Part shown: positions 22,251-32,200 of the stretch, piece after piece
Layout: every line of letters begins with the position of its first letter
Position numbering within the stretch: position 1 is the first letter of the stretch
Source: Micropterix aruncella
Lineage: Eukaryota > Arthropoda > Insecta > Lepidoptera > Micropterigidae
Length of the DNA: 64,000 nt
Reading direction: 5' to 3'
NCBI GenBank assembly: GCA_944548615.1
Contig: OX155952.1
Coordinates: 41,170,185 to 41,234,184 of the forward strand
Notes under the pieces: model-generated
Told to the model about the DNA's origin: nothing
Database searches by the model: none
The model's input: the letters and a program-made list of their open reading frames with translations, nothing else
Made by a program: the position numbers and the translations under genes

Positions 22251-23768
22251 AAGTTTTGCACAGGTTCACCTCCTAAACCGTTAATAGAAAATGGGCATTT
22301 GGACCTAGTTAATCCAAACCACTGTATGAATTTATTTGAAATGAACGAGGTCATTGCACCGAGGTCTGCTAAAGCTCGACATTCCTGAAATTCTCCAGAA
22401 CCGTCTTGAACGTGTATAATTGCTGTTCCGAGCAGGACAGTTTGCAAATTGCCTCGAACCGAGTTTGAATAGCATGCGCTTTTTGAACAACGGTAGATGT
22501 TGCAGATTCTCCCATCAATTGTCCACCCTCTTTATGTAGAAGATAATGGTGTCGCTTGGCACAAATACCACATGAAATCTTCGATGTACAATCGCTGACA
22601 GAGTGCTTACTCTTCAGGCAATTTTCGCACAGTTTCAGCGAACGCACTTTCTCGAGACGCATAGAAAGACTCAATTCACGGAATGTCTCGCACCTATAGA
22701 TTGAATGCGCTTGAGCGCATATAATGCAAGAAAAAAAATTTTTTTCAGCACGGCTGGATTGTGACATCAATCCTATTTTATTGTGGAAACCTTTTGCCAT
22801 AGTACGACTATGCACAGGGTTATTAAAACGCGAGTCCGATTTTGACGTGATCGGAGTTAGGTATATTATGCGGCGAATTTGTAGAGCGTTCTAGTATTTT
22901 GATTTCATTCGCTACAAATTCCAGTAAACTGTCAAAATTTGGCAATTCACTTTGATTGCATGATTGCTCAAATCTTTTCCGAGTTTGCATATCTAAAGCG
23001 CGGATAGCTACGTGGCAAAATACAAAACTACTTAAATTTTCTATCTTCAGTAAGGAAGGCTCTATAGGAATTTTGAAATACTCTAGGTAAGCATTTAAAC
23101 CGGATATCGAATCTTTATGCAAAGCATTGAAATTTAACATTTTGTTTAAGTATTTTTTCGCCAAATTCCGTTGATCTTGATATTTCTTTAATAAACTCTG
23201 CCAAATAATGCCATAATTATCAGCGGTTATAGGAAGACTTTTTACTAAAACATTAGCAGTTCCCGAAGTGGCGCTTAACAAATAATGATACTTATCAATA
23301 TTGTTAATATGTTCGTTGTCGTGAACTAACGACGTAAATGTTTCGAAAAAGGTTGTCCAATTTTCTATATCCCCGTCAAAATTAAACAAATTTATTTTTG
23401 GCAATCGCGGACGTACAATTTGATCTGCGTATACAGATGAAGATTGGTTTTTTTGGCTACCGGCTGCAAGAACTGTTTTGCTACAGATTTTACAGTGTAG
23501 TAAAGTTGTTCGAAAGTTTCGGATTCCTTATTTGAAATTACGAATTCCATATTTAAGGATAACTGAACGTCAGCTATATCCTATAACACATTTTCATATT
23601 CTTCCCGAGTTTTTCAAGGTCACAAAATCGCAATTCAAACGTATTCCGTTTAACCATATCATGTGAAATTTCCTTAAATAAGTCGTATAATACTTGAATT
23701 CTTCGGAATAATTTCTCCTTTTTCGCGATTAGAATTCGAAGCGACTTATTTAATTTCTCTTCTGACAT
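22251..23768 (-). pseudogene. BEL/Pao LTR retrotransposon gag-protease, decayed
   Basis: The minus strand, read from 23768, shows the usual insect BEL/Pao gag order. There is a charged N-terminal helix (LNKSLRILIAKKEKLFRRIQ) and then PKINLFNFDGD..NW..F...F and LLSATSGTANVL (DUF1759-type gag). Two Cys/His knuckles follow at about 22540-22740 (CIICAQAHSIYRC, CENCLKSKHSVSDC). Next comes a DUF1758-type aspartic protease start, ALADLGAMTSF, where the catalytic Asp-Ser/Thr-Gly is replaced by Asp-Leu-Gly. Several frameshifts separate the parts. Reverse transcriptase, integrase and LTR pairs were not found. It is an old, inactive copy ending at the Penelope junction. Confidence 0.75.
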
Positions 23769-25006
23769 ATTGACGGTAAATCGTTGCTATGCGCGTATAA
23801 AATTACTTGTAGGGTAGACTGATTCTGTGCTTGAATTGATTTGGATATTTTTATATGATTTTAATATATATGGATCGAAGGATCAAAAATGGCCGATATC
23901 CTGAACGTTAGGCAATGGACTGTATTTAGTTAAGGTGTGGTGGGCGCTGAACAGCCACAGTGGAAATAGATCCAGGATTAACAATAGGAGTACATCAAAC
24001 AAACCGCTTCCTTCCTGATCTTCTTTGGCTGCTTCGCTGATGGGTAGCTACCCAGACGCTGGTGCTGATCCCGATGAAACAAACTCCCTAAAATGCACGG
24101 CACTTCCGGAAGTTATTTTAATGCAATCTCGGATAGACGAGTATTTCACGACGTGCGATACGACCCGCAGCCCGCAGCGCGTAAATTTGATAACTGAATC
24201 GCCGACCGCGCAGATGGTCCGAGCGATGAATTTTTGTAGGTACTTATTTATTATAACAGGGTAGGAATAAAATATATTGGAAAACATTTATTTAGGATTA
24301 GGGAGGAATTAGACTTAAGGATACACCAGGCGTGTCCATCTACAATGCAAAACCTTTACCTACTATTTGAAAAAAACGTCTCGAGAATATGTAGAGATAT
24401 GTAATTAGGATTGTAGGTATGTGAATATAGCCATCAATGTCTAAATAGAAAATGTAACGCATTTGCAAATAAAAATTTCGAGGGAATTATCAATAAAACC
24501 ATGGAACAATTTTAGTCATGAAATTGTTTTCATGTTCTATTGATAATTGCCTTGTATTACGGCTTTATTTAGGACGTTTGACTCTTAAATTCGGGAAGGC
24601 ATCCAGTCTACTCATAAATTAGTTTTTGTATGTGGTAAGTAAATATAAAGGGGGAGTAAAGTCATACTCAAATCCAAAAGACTATCAGTCAATATACTTC
24701 TGGGGTTTATTTGTATTTTTATTTTCGAAACGAACTTCGAATTTGACTCGAATATTGAAAAAATGATAACATGAATGGTTAACTTCAGTACAAATGGATT
24801 TTGTGCCCAGTTGATTGTTAGTGTCTGTTGCAGTTCTTGTTAGTGACTGGGAAAACTTGTAAGATCTGTTAAATGCTCTCATATATTTATGTTTCTATGC
24901 ATAGTTGTTAATTTTAATTTATTTTTGATTCTCAAGTTGGCGAGAGGATATTTGTGGAACCCTTATGGAGATCTCGCGGAAGCCCTAGTTTTGCGGAACC
25001 CAGTTC
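23769..25006. other. Unclassified sequence upstream of the BEL/Pao fragment
   Basis: It may include the former leader or LTR of the BEL/Pao copy, but no second LTR was found. A plus-strand frame at 24025-24242 (RIDEYFTTCDTTRSPQRVNL) meets a GT donor (TGTAG|GTACTT). It has no recognised family. Confidence 0.35.
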
Positions 25007-25023
25007 AGGAACCTGTTTTAGTA

Positions 25024-25632
25024 GTAGTAGTAGATGGAGTGGGGGGCTTGTTTCCAGCCCTTGATGTCACCTAGATCTGTAAGGTCTTTTGTAACTACCC
25101 ACTGTGTGGTTAGGTCAATTGTCAGCTAGTAGCCCGGTACTTCTTACCAGACTAAGTAGGTCACTGACCTTCAAGTTGGGCAGATCGCTGGGTTCGAGAA
25201 AGGCTCGTCCCAGTAAACTGTGTCTTTTGGCGGCGAGCCCTGGACAGCGGCCAACAATGTGTATGCTGTCTTCAGGTTCCTCGCCACATATTCGGCAATC
25301 CTTGCTCTCAGTCAAGCCAAGGTTGAATAGATGAGCTCTAAGGGTCGTGTGTCCGGTGAGGAGACCGATAGTGGTTCTAAGGTTCTTCTTACTCATGTCA
25401 AGTAGGGCCTTGGTTTTCTTCTGTAGTGGTTGCTCCATCATGGCTTTTGCCTGGCGACATCCCTGACTCTGTTTCCAGGAAGCCCGATGTTCCTGCTCCA
25501 AGCAGTCCCTGATGATTTTCTTACCTGTAGCGAAGGGGACCCCTACAGCTGGCTCCACTGGGCAATCCAGTGTGCCCAGTTTTGCCAGTCTATCGGCCTC
25601 TTCGTTTCCGGTTATGCCTTGGTGACCCGGTA
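25024..25632 (-). mobile_element. 5'-truncated LINE with RNase H end, copy 1
   Basis: This copy is flanked by a perfect 17-bp target duplication, AGGAACCTGTTTTAGTA (25007-25023 and 25633-25649). On the minus strand it encodes the LINE RNase H end (GHQGITGNEEADRLAKLGT) and the C-terminal zinc-like motif CRICGEEPEDSIHIVGRCP. It ends in a (TAC)n tail. It is closely similar to 35914-36675 but truncated at a different 5' point. The open frame continues past 25632 into flanking DNA to 25792, and those extra residues do not belong to the LINE. Confidence 0.85.
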
Positions 25633-25649
25633 AGGAACCTGTTTTAGTA

Positions 25650-26160
25650 CTATATTCTTTTACTCTGTTGGCAAAGACAACGAGAGAAGAAAGCCAAACC
25701 GTGTCACTATAATTAGGGCCAGTTGTGTCACGAAGCTTGACCCCGCAACCCCTCGATAATCGCTCGGCACGCAGGCGGCCGAACTGTATCACACGACCGC
25801 CATTTTTGTCTCGCCGCCATTGCTCAATAGCGGCGGCGCGGCGCTTACAAAATGGCGGCCGCGCGAATTTCGCGCCGCCAAAGTACTAAGGAGAATAAAT
25901 CCATTTTATCGGCCTATTATGTCTGCAGATGAAATCGCCTCTTTGCCATATTGCCCATTATTGTTCTGTAATAGTTGTAAGTAACGGAAGTGGGTTACCC
26001 TTTCTAATAAAAATGTAGGTAGGTAGGTAACGGAATAACAATGGGTACCCTAACTATTATTTTGCAAGCAGGCCAGATAAGACGCGGATCCAGAACTTCA
26101 GTCGAGGGGGAGGAGGGGGGGTGGTGTCTGCTATATTGTGTCTATATATGTCAACTACAT
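25650..26160. other. CpG-rich patch and unclassified sequence
   Basis: Positions 25795-25880 form a CpG-rich, partly palindromic block (GCGGCGGCGCGGCGC, ATGGCGGCCGCGCG). The rest is unremarkable, with a short (GTAG)n near 26015. Confidence 0.45.
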
Positions 26161-26169
26161 TTAAGGACG

Positions 26170-26425
26170 TATCCGGGGGGGGGGGGGACACAAGGGACGC
26201 CCCCCCCCCCCCATTTTTTAATTGAGTAAAAAATAAAGTCGAGGAGAATCCGCGTTTTTTGTCCCTAGTGTCTGGCACGTATCCAGGGGGGGGGGGATTT
26301 AAATTTAACCCCTCGGAAATCCGGCGTATTGTCTTCATTGTATGGTCAAATTCAAGATTGTTGGGTGCCGCGCCTATCAATGAATCCCTCCCCCCCCCCC
26401 AACTGAAGTCTGGATACGTGTCTGG
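26170..26425. mobile_element. MITE(s) with poly-G/poly-C ends
   Basis: At 26277 the sequence CACGTATCCAGG runs into a G11 tract. At about 26410 the inverse, CTGGATACGTG, follows a C12 tract, giving an element of about 145 bp. A related left end, GACGTATCCGGG plus G tract, lies at 26166 and faces a C tract at 26200-26213. Two copies of one family appear to be adjacent. Confidence 0.55.
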
Positions 26426-26554
26426 CTATATTGTAGCTATATTTGTCTGCTATATGTATGTTTGTCAGTTATACCGCCCGAGCGGTGCCAAAAATATTAT
26501 AAAAAACATCCAAAAACATCAAGAAACGGTTTATTTAAAATGTACTAGAAAAGA

Positions 26555-26700
26555 AACGGGAGCCGATCCTGGGTGTAGGATCAGGTCAAGCTCACCATAA
26601 AATACATGGTCATCAACATGTAGAATTTCAACTTCATAGGATAAGAGAAAGTGATTTTATTTCAGCTTGCAAGATTTGACCTAAACAAACTTACAAACTA
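26555..26700. repeat. Single unit of the 115-bp tandem-array family
   Basis: GGGAGCCGATCCTGGGTGTA, AGGATCAGGTCAAGCTCACC and ATTTCAACTTCATAGGATAA match the last unit and exit sequence of the arrays at 16165 and 26990. Confidence 0.6.
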
Positions 26701-26985
26701 ACAAACATTGCAAGGCAAATAAAAGCTTAACCCCTCAGGCCCCGATTGGCCGATATCGGCCACAACACGATTCAGCGTGACGGCCCAGTTTTAATTTTAT
26801 TTTAATTTAATTTGTTTTATTTTATTATGTTTTATTATGTTAATATGTTTCATTTTAATTATGGGTACAGTGGTTTGGCAGTAATTAATGTTTTGATGAG
26901 ACATTGTCGTAATTCAATTTTTTTACTAATATTTACTAAAATTTTTTGGGACAACAACTTGTCAATCGGCTGAGGGGCCGAGGCC
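26701..26985. other. AT-rich sequence
   Basis: (TTTTAATTTTATT)-like low complexity between two copies of the tandem-array family. Confidence 0.4.
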
Positions 26986-26989
26986 TGAA

Positions 26990-27640
26990 GGGTTAAATAA
27001 GTTAATAGTAAAAAACATTTTTGAAAACAAGCTTTTATTAAAATGCTGTCCCGAGCCAACTTTGGTTGCAGCAGCCATGTCATAGTGGAACTTAGAATGG
27101 GCTATCATAATTAAATGCTATACATAATTTAGTGTTTATGCTGTTGACCGTTGCAACCCTGGGTGCAGCAGCCCTGTTGCAATGAACTTAGAACAGCCTA
27201 TCATAATTGAATGCGTATACAAAATTTCGTATCTGTGCTGTTGAGGAGTCCTCTCGTCGGGAGCCAACCCTTGGCGCAGCAGCCGTGTCATGGTGAAACT
27301 TAGAACATCCATCATAATTGAAAGCGTATCGAAATTATGGTTACTGTGCTGTTGACAGTTGAGGAGTCCCCTCGTTGGGAGCTAACCCTGGACTCAGCAG
27401 CCATGTTATGATGAAACTAATAACGGGCTACCATAAGTAAATGCATATAGAAAATTTCATGTTTCTGCTGTTGACCGCTGATGAGTCCCCTCGTCGGTAG
27501 CCAATCCTGGGTTCAGAATCAGATCATGCTTACCATAAAAATGCATTGTCTTTGTAACTGCATGAACATGTAAAATTTCAACTTCATAGGATAAAAGGAA
27601 GAGGCTCTAATTCTGCTTGCAATATTTGAAAAGAATGACC
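26990..27640. repeat. Tandem array, unit about 115 bp, locus 2
   Basis: It enters with AATAAGTTAATAGTAAAAA and CTGTCCCGAGCCAAC as at locus 1. Four to five diverged units follow (GGGAGCCAACCC, GCAGCCATGTCATGGTG, GGGCTATCATAATTGAATGC). It exits through AATTTCAACTTCATAGGATA. Confidence 0.75.
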
Positions 27641-27937
27641 ATCGACAAGGGCAATGTTCACGGTTTGTTATTATACGTCTTTTGATTGTGCAAGTTTTCA
27701 AAAATATCGAATTTTGGACAGAATTTGACTGTGGAGGGAGTGGAAGTATTCGTGATCTGTCTACTACTTCATATTCTTTTAATTAGGCAAGTTTTCGAAA
27801 AGATGGACGTTTCCAGACTTCTCCGGTTATTCACCGGAGTGAACGATCGATAGGCACGGAGCGCAAATTGCCAAATTCCACCCGAGGTGTTCCCCCAGAA
27901 CGAACCTAAGTTTCTAACTGCTTAAAACTGGACTTAG
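27641..27937. other. Unclassified sequence
   Basis: No coding or structural signal was seen. Confidence 0.35.
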
Positions 27938-28890
27938 GTCGGCCATACACGGACCGCTTGAAGCAGTCAAGACCGACTGCTTCAAGCTGCAACTGCATAG
28001 CGAGCTAAAATATTCTATTCATCGGCATACACGGACCGCTCGAGCAGTCGTGACCGCTTCAAGCGGTCGGCAGCATGATGAAATTTCATCATGCAGTCGA
28101 GCAGTTGCCAGACATACACGGACTGATCGAGCGGTCGACTGCTCTAGCGCAGTTATCCCCTGCGACCGCCCGGCGTTGCATCTGCCACCGTCTGCGAACC
28201 CGATGATTATATCTCTAATATTTCGAGGAATAAAAAAATACTTAAATAACATTATGTTTTCTTTTACTACATCAGTGTTACAGCTACTCTTTCTTCTATT
28301 GGGATACTTCTCTTCATAATGGTGTATTGACGTTCAATTGCATCCTTCAGTATATTGTTTAATTCGTCAAACAAAGATATAGACTTTATAAATAGGATAG
28401 AAAACGAATTTACCGCGTGAAATTTGTAGCACTCGACGTTTCGGTGACGTTGCAGCCGCCGTTGTCCAGGGTAGACTGGACATGTCTACCCTGGACAACG
28501 GCGGCTGGAACGTCACCGAAACGTCGGGTGCTACAAATTTCACACGGTAAATTCGTTTTCTATCCTATTTATAATGTCAAACAACCGCGAGTCTTCGATT
28601 TTATAAAGATATAGACATTCCAAAATATATTTTTTTTAAATCATCGTCACTTATAAGTTCCATAAACAGGTGATTAAATTGTCCATGTTGTCCCAATACC
28701 AAAATTGGAGGAACCCAGATTTTTTTAGCTTTCTGCTCCGTCATCTGCGCCTGAGCAAAAGCAGCACCAGTAGTGGCTCTTCCTCAAAATCCATATCGTG
28801 ATTGCAGCTGAATTGTCAACTGTTTGAGCGGTTGTACGCGACTGCTCGAGCAGTTGGCAGTGACCGCTCGAGCAGTTGACAACGACTAGA
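27938..28890. repeat. Palindrome-rich repeat interrupted by a Penelope palindrome
   Basis: Both ends are built from variants of ACCGCTCGAGCAGT and ACTGCTTCAAGC, for example the 14-bp perfect palindrome ACTGCTCGAGCAGT at 28841-28854. CATACACGGACC(G/T) occurs at 27947, 28025 and (as CATACACGGACTG) about 28112. The middle contains the Penelope palindrome at 28385-28613. It is probably a MITE-like element with a later insertion. Its true ends and class are unknown. Confidence 0.45.
28385..28613. repeat. Penelope-tail palindrome 3 (most complete)
   Basis: Two full arms meet around 28480 (GGGTAGACTGGACATGTCTACCC). Each arm contains ATAAATAGGATAGAAAACGA, GTAGCAC(C/T)CGACGTTTCGG and the GCCGCCGTTGTCC block. 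One side ends AATGTCAAACAACCGCGA, as in the coding copy at 10552. Confidence 0.85.
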
Positions 28891-28918
28891 TGGAGTTCAC
28901 AGAGGCCTTTTCTACGTT

Positions 28919-29015
28919 AGTCCCTCCTCGAGGAGGCTACCGCGTGGGAGCTGAACCGTAAGTTAGGCCGACCTTAAATACACGAGCAGGCCATCAGGAT
29001 CAAGCTGCATAGTCC
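28919..29015. repeat. Dispersed repeat shared with 32398-32512
   Basis: GAGGCTACCG(C/G)(G/A)TGGGAGCTGAAC, TGACCT and AGCAGGCCATCAGG are shared in the same orientation. No coding content was recognised. Confidence 0.55.
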
Positions 29016-29169
29016 AATTTGGTCCCAACTTTAAAATAGGCAGTGCTAATAACCTAATTTGCAATTGAAAAGACCATTAAAGGTTTCCCTAAGCTCATTT
29101 TCTAGAAATCAGCTTGCTGTCCATCTATAGGTATCCAACGTTAAAAATATCTAGCTGTGCATCCCAAAC

Positions 29170-29175
29170 TTTATT
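29170..29175 (-). terminator. PAAF1: Poly(A) signal candidate for PAAF1
   Basis: TTTATT on the plus strand is AATAAA on the minus strand, about 110 nt after the stop codon of the minus-strand gene. Confidence 0.5.
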
Positions 29176-29285
29176 ATTTGGATCTGCACAACCGCATCAA
29201 CTAATAGGATTTTAAGTTTTACAAAATAAAATACAACTAAATGCAGCCTAACTCTGTATTCGAAAACAGTAATTATAATCAAAAA

Positions 29286-32200
29286 GACTCATTTAAAATG
29301 CACACCCAGTTGATTGATGTCGTATTTCCGAATAGCCGAATCGCGGCATCCAACAAACACCCAGCGTCCATTGTGCGATATGTCTCTAATCGGGTCGCAA
29401 TCCGAGCCGGTCAGCGCGACTCTCAAACCTTCACGTTCCTTATTGAGGGAATACATCGTACAGGTGCCGTCTTGACGGCCAACTATGAAAGATGAGGCAG
29501 GAACAGTAACCATGCTGGTTACTGCGCTTGCTGATTCTGAAAATTCAGTGGTCGTGGAGCCGTCGATTGCAGATATTACAGACACCTGTAAATTTTAAAC
29601 ATTTTTAATTCTCAGACAGAGGGAATACTCGAAGAAACAATTTATTAAAAGTTTACTTTTCCATCTTGGCATCCAATAGCTATTAGGTCATCGATGGCTA
29701 TGCAGCAATTGACGGCTGAGGAGCACTGCTTTGTGAATTTGCTGCTACGGCCGCCAATATGAGAACAATAAACTGATCCATCTTCAGCACCGGCTACTAA
29801 AAGCTTATCACTGGTACCAACCTACAAAATAATGTAAATTAAACATTACTGAATAAAAATTTAATAAAAAGAAACTTTAGACATTCATATAAATATCTAT
29901 TCAAATAAAATTTTGTGGAATCAAACTGGGCAGTCACAAGTAATGCCAATGTTGAATTCACCTGAATTTTGCTCAGTCTTATAACTTTAGTGCAGTTAAA
30001 GATAATATTCCAAAAATGACCACTGTTGGCATTAATGCAAAGTTGGTCACATAATACTGCATTTTCCATGATATTGTGCAGAGCTTGCGATTTTGTTTTA
30101 GTGTTATTTTTTAATTGCTGAAGTCTGTGAATTGTGTAAACCACTATCCCTGCCTTTGGGTTATTATTCAAAAAGTAGGTAAATCCTTGGTTTTTTTTCT
30201 TCATTACATTCTCAATAACAATACTTGTTTAAGATATTTTGGAGCTTCAGTCCAACATACCCACAACAAAAAAGTAATTTCTACAGAATCGAAACCGCAA
30301 ACTCGCTCAAATCTACACGAGCCAGCTGCAGTTGATTTCCAACTAAATTCGGCATTTTACGCACAGTCAGGTGGTGACTAATGTCATTTCTTCTGATCGA
30401 TACGAAATTAACACACATTTCATTACCACACTTACGCTTTTTTGTCCCTTTATCGTGAAGACCTTCCATATTTTCAGATACAAGCTCTTCACTAGGGGGG
30501 GAGCCATGTTGGAGCTTCAGTCCAACATACCCAAAACAAAAACGTAATTTCTACAGAATCGAAACCGCAAACTCACTCAAATCTACACGAGGCAGCTGCA
30601 GTTGATTTCCAACTAAATTCGGCATTTTACGCACAGTCAGGTGATGACTAATGTCATTTCTTCTGATCGATACGAAATTAACACACATTTCTCACCCCAC
30701 TCACAACTATTGCGTCACTGCTTACAATATAAAACGCAGTACATTTCGATCGATCAATATCATTCCTGTTGGGCAGTTATCGCGCTACACATCTTCATCA
30801 TTCCCTTGGTGGACAGTTACCGCGGCTACACATCATTCCCTCAGTGGACAGTTATCGCGACTGCTCTTCATCATCAAGCAGTACCTGCATTACCCGCGAT
30901 ATCGATCATCAAGCCTCGCTCCTCGACTACACACTTCGGACACACTACCTACACAACGGCGAAATATCAATCAAGGCGTTACGAACTGGCAACCTACTAC
31001 AGACCTTCTGAATAAATACTTCAACTTCAACATCCTCGACTTTCAATCACGGAGAAAAATCTCACAATTCCTGATGAGAACCACCCTTCGCTCACAATCA
31101 ATTGGAGTATAGTGAAGGGTGGCCACTCTCACAGATATACCAGACAAAATATATTGCAGTTTATATAAATGGTTTTTATATAGCAGTTTTATATAAATGT
31201 GTATATACAGGATGAGTTTTAATTAACCAGCATACTTGAAGGGGGTGAATCAGTACCGCCTACTATGCAACTTTAATAAAAAACTGTGGGAAAATAAAAA
31301 TAAAATTTTTTTTTTTTTTTTATTTATTGAAAAATAGTATAAAAAGCGCTGAGCACGATGCTATATCTAGCGGTAGGTAAAATATCGCTAATATTGTTTA
31401 TTAGCGATATTTTATCTAATGCTAGATGGTGCAGCGCACTCAAACTCTCGTAAAACTTTTATTTAAGTCAAGTTCTTCAAATTTTCGAATTAAAAAAAAA
31501 AACAAAAAATAACCTAACCTAACAAAAAAAACAAAAAATAACCTAACCAGTTAATTAAAACTCACCTGTATATATTTTTTCTATATTTTTATATAAATTT
31601 TTCTATATAAAATAAAATACAAACGGAGCTGCCATGGAATTCACCGACCGGAGTCGGGCCCATCATAATACTATTTTTTTTTTTTTACACTTCTGGGGGG
31701 TGAGCAGTGGATTCCGGACTTACGAACCGGCTGTGGTAGGTTTAGGACAGCTGTCTTGCCACATGTGAGCGTTCACCTTACCACCCATTCACTCCCCCTT
31801 CGAAGCCATAGAATTTAAGATGCAGAAATCGCGGTTTTAGATATTTTTTCTAGAAAGGAGTTGATTATTTTCCTGGAGAGACCAAGATCTTTAAAAAGGT
31901 GAAACAAAGATTTAGCTGGCAGGCCACGAGCGCCTACTTCCACCGCGTGAAGGTGAACAGTGAAGCCGTTCCGGGTGACGACATTTGCGAGGTCATGGTA
32001 TTTATTTAATTTGTACTCGTGGTCTTTTGGGATATTTGATTCCCATGGAAGTTAACTCTACGATAAGGACCATCTTCCGAGATAGAGAGTAAAGAGTTAT
32101 ATCTGGACGCAGGGCTGTGCATCCGAGACTTTCAGGGAATTTATACTGCTTAGAGACCGAATCGACCTCCATAATCCAATCTGAAGCTTTCTCGATTATT

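Noticed and set aside
24025..24264. Host gene exon (RIDEYFTTCDTTRSPQRV)
   Set aside because: It meets a GT donor but lies beside a decayed BEL/Pao element. It has no recognised family and no partner exon, so it was mentioned only in the gap entry.
25633..25792. Extension of the RNase H LINE frame upstream of the element
   Set aside because: The 17-bp target duplication ends the LINE at 25632, so the extra residues are flanking DNA in an accidental frame.
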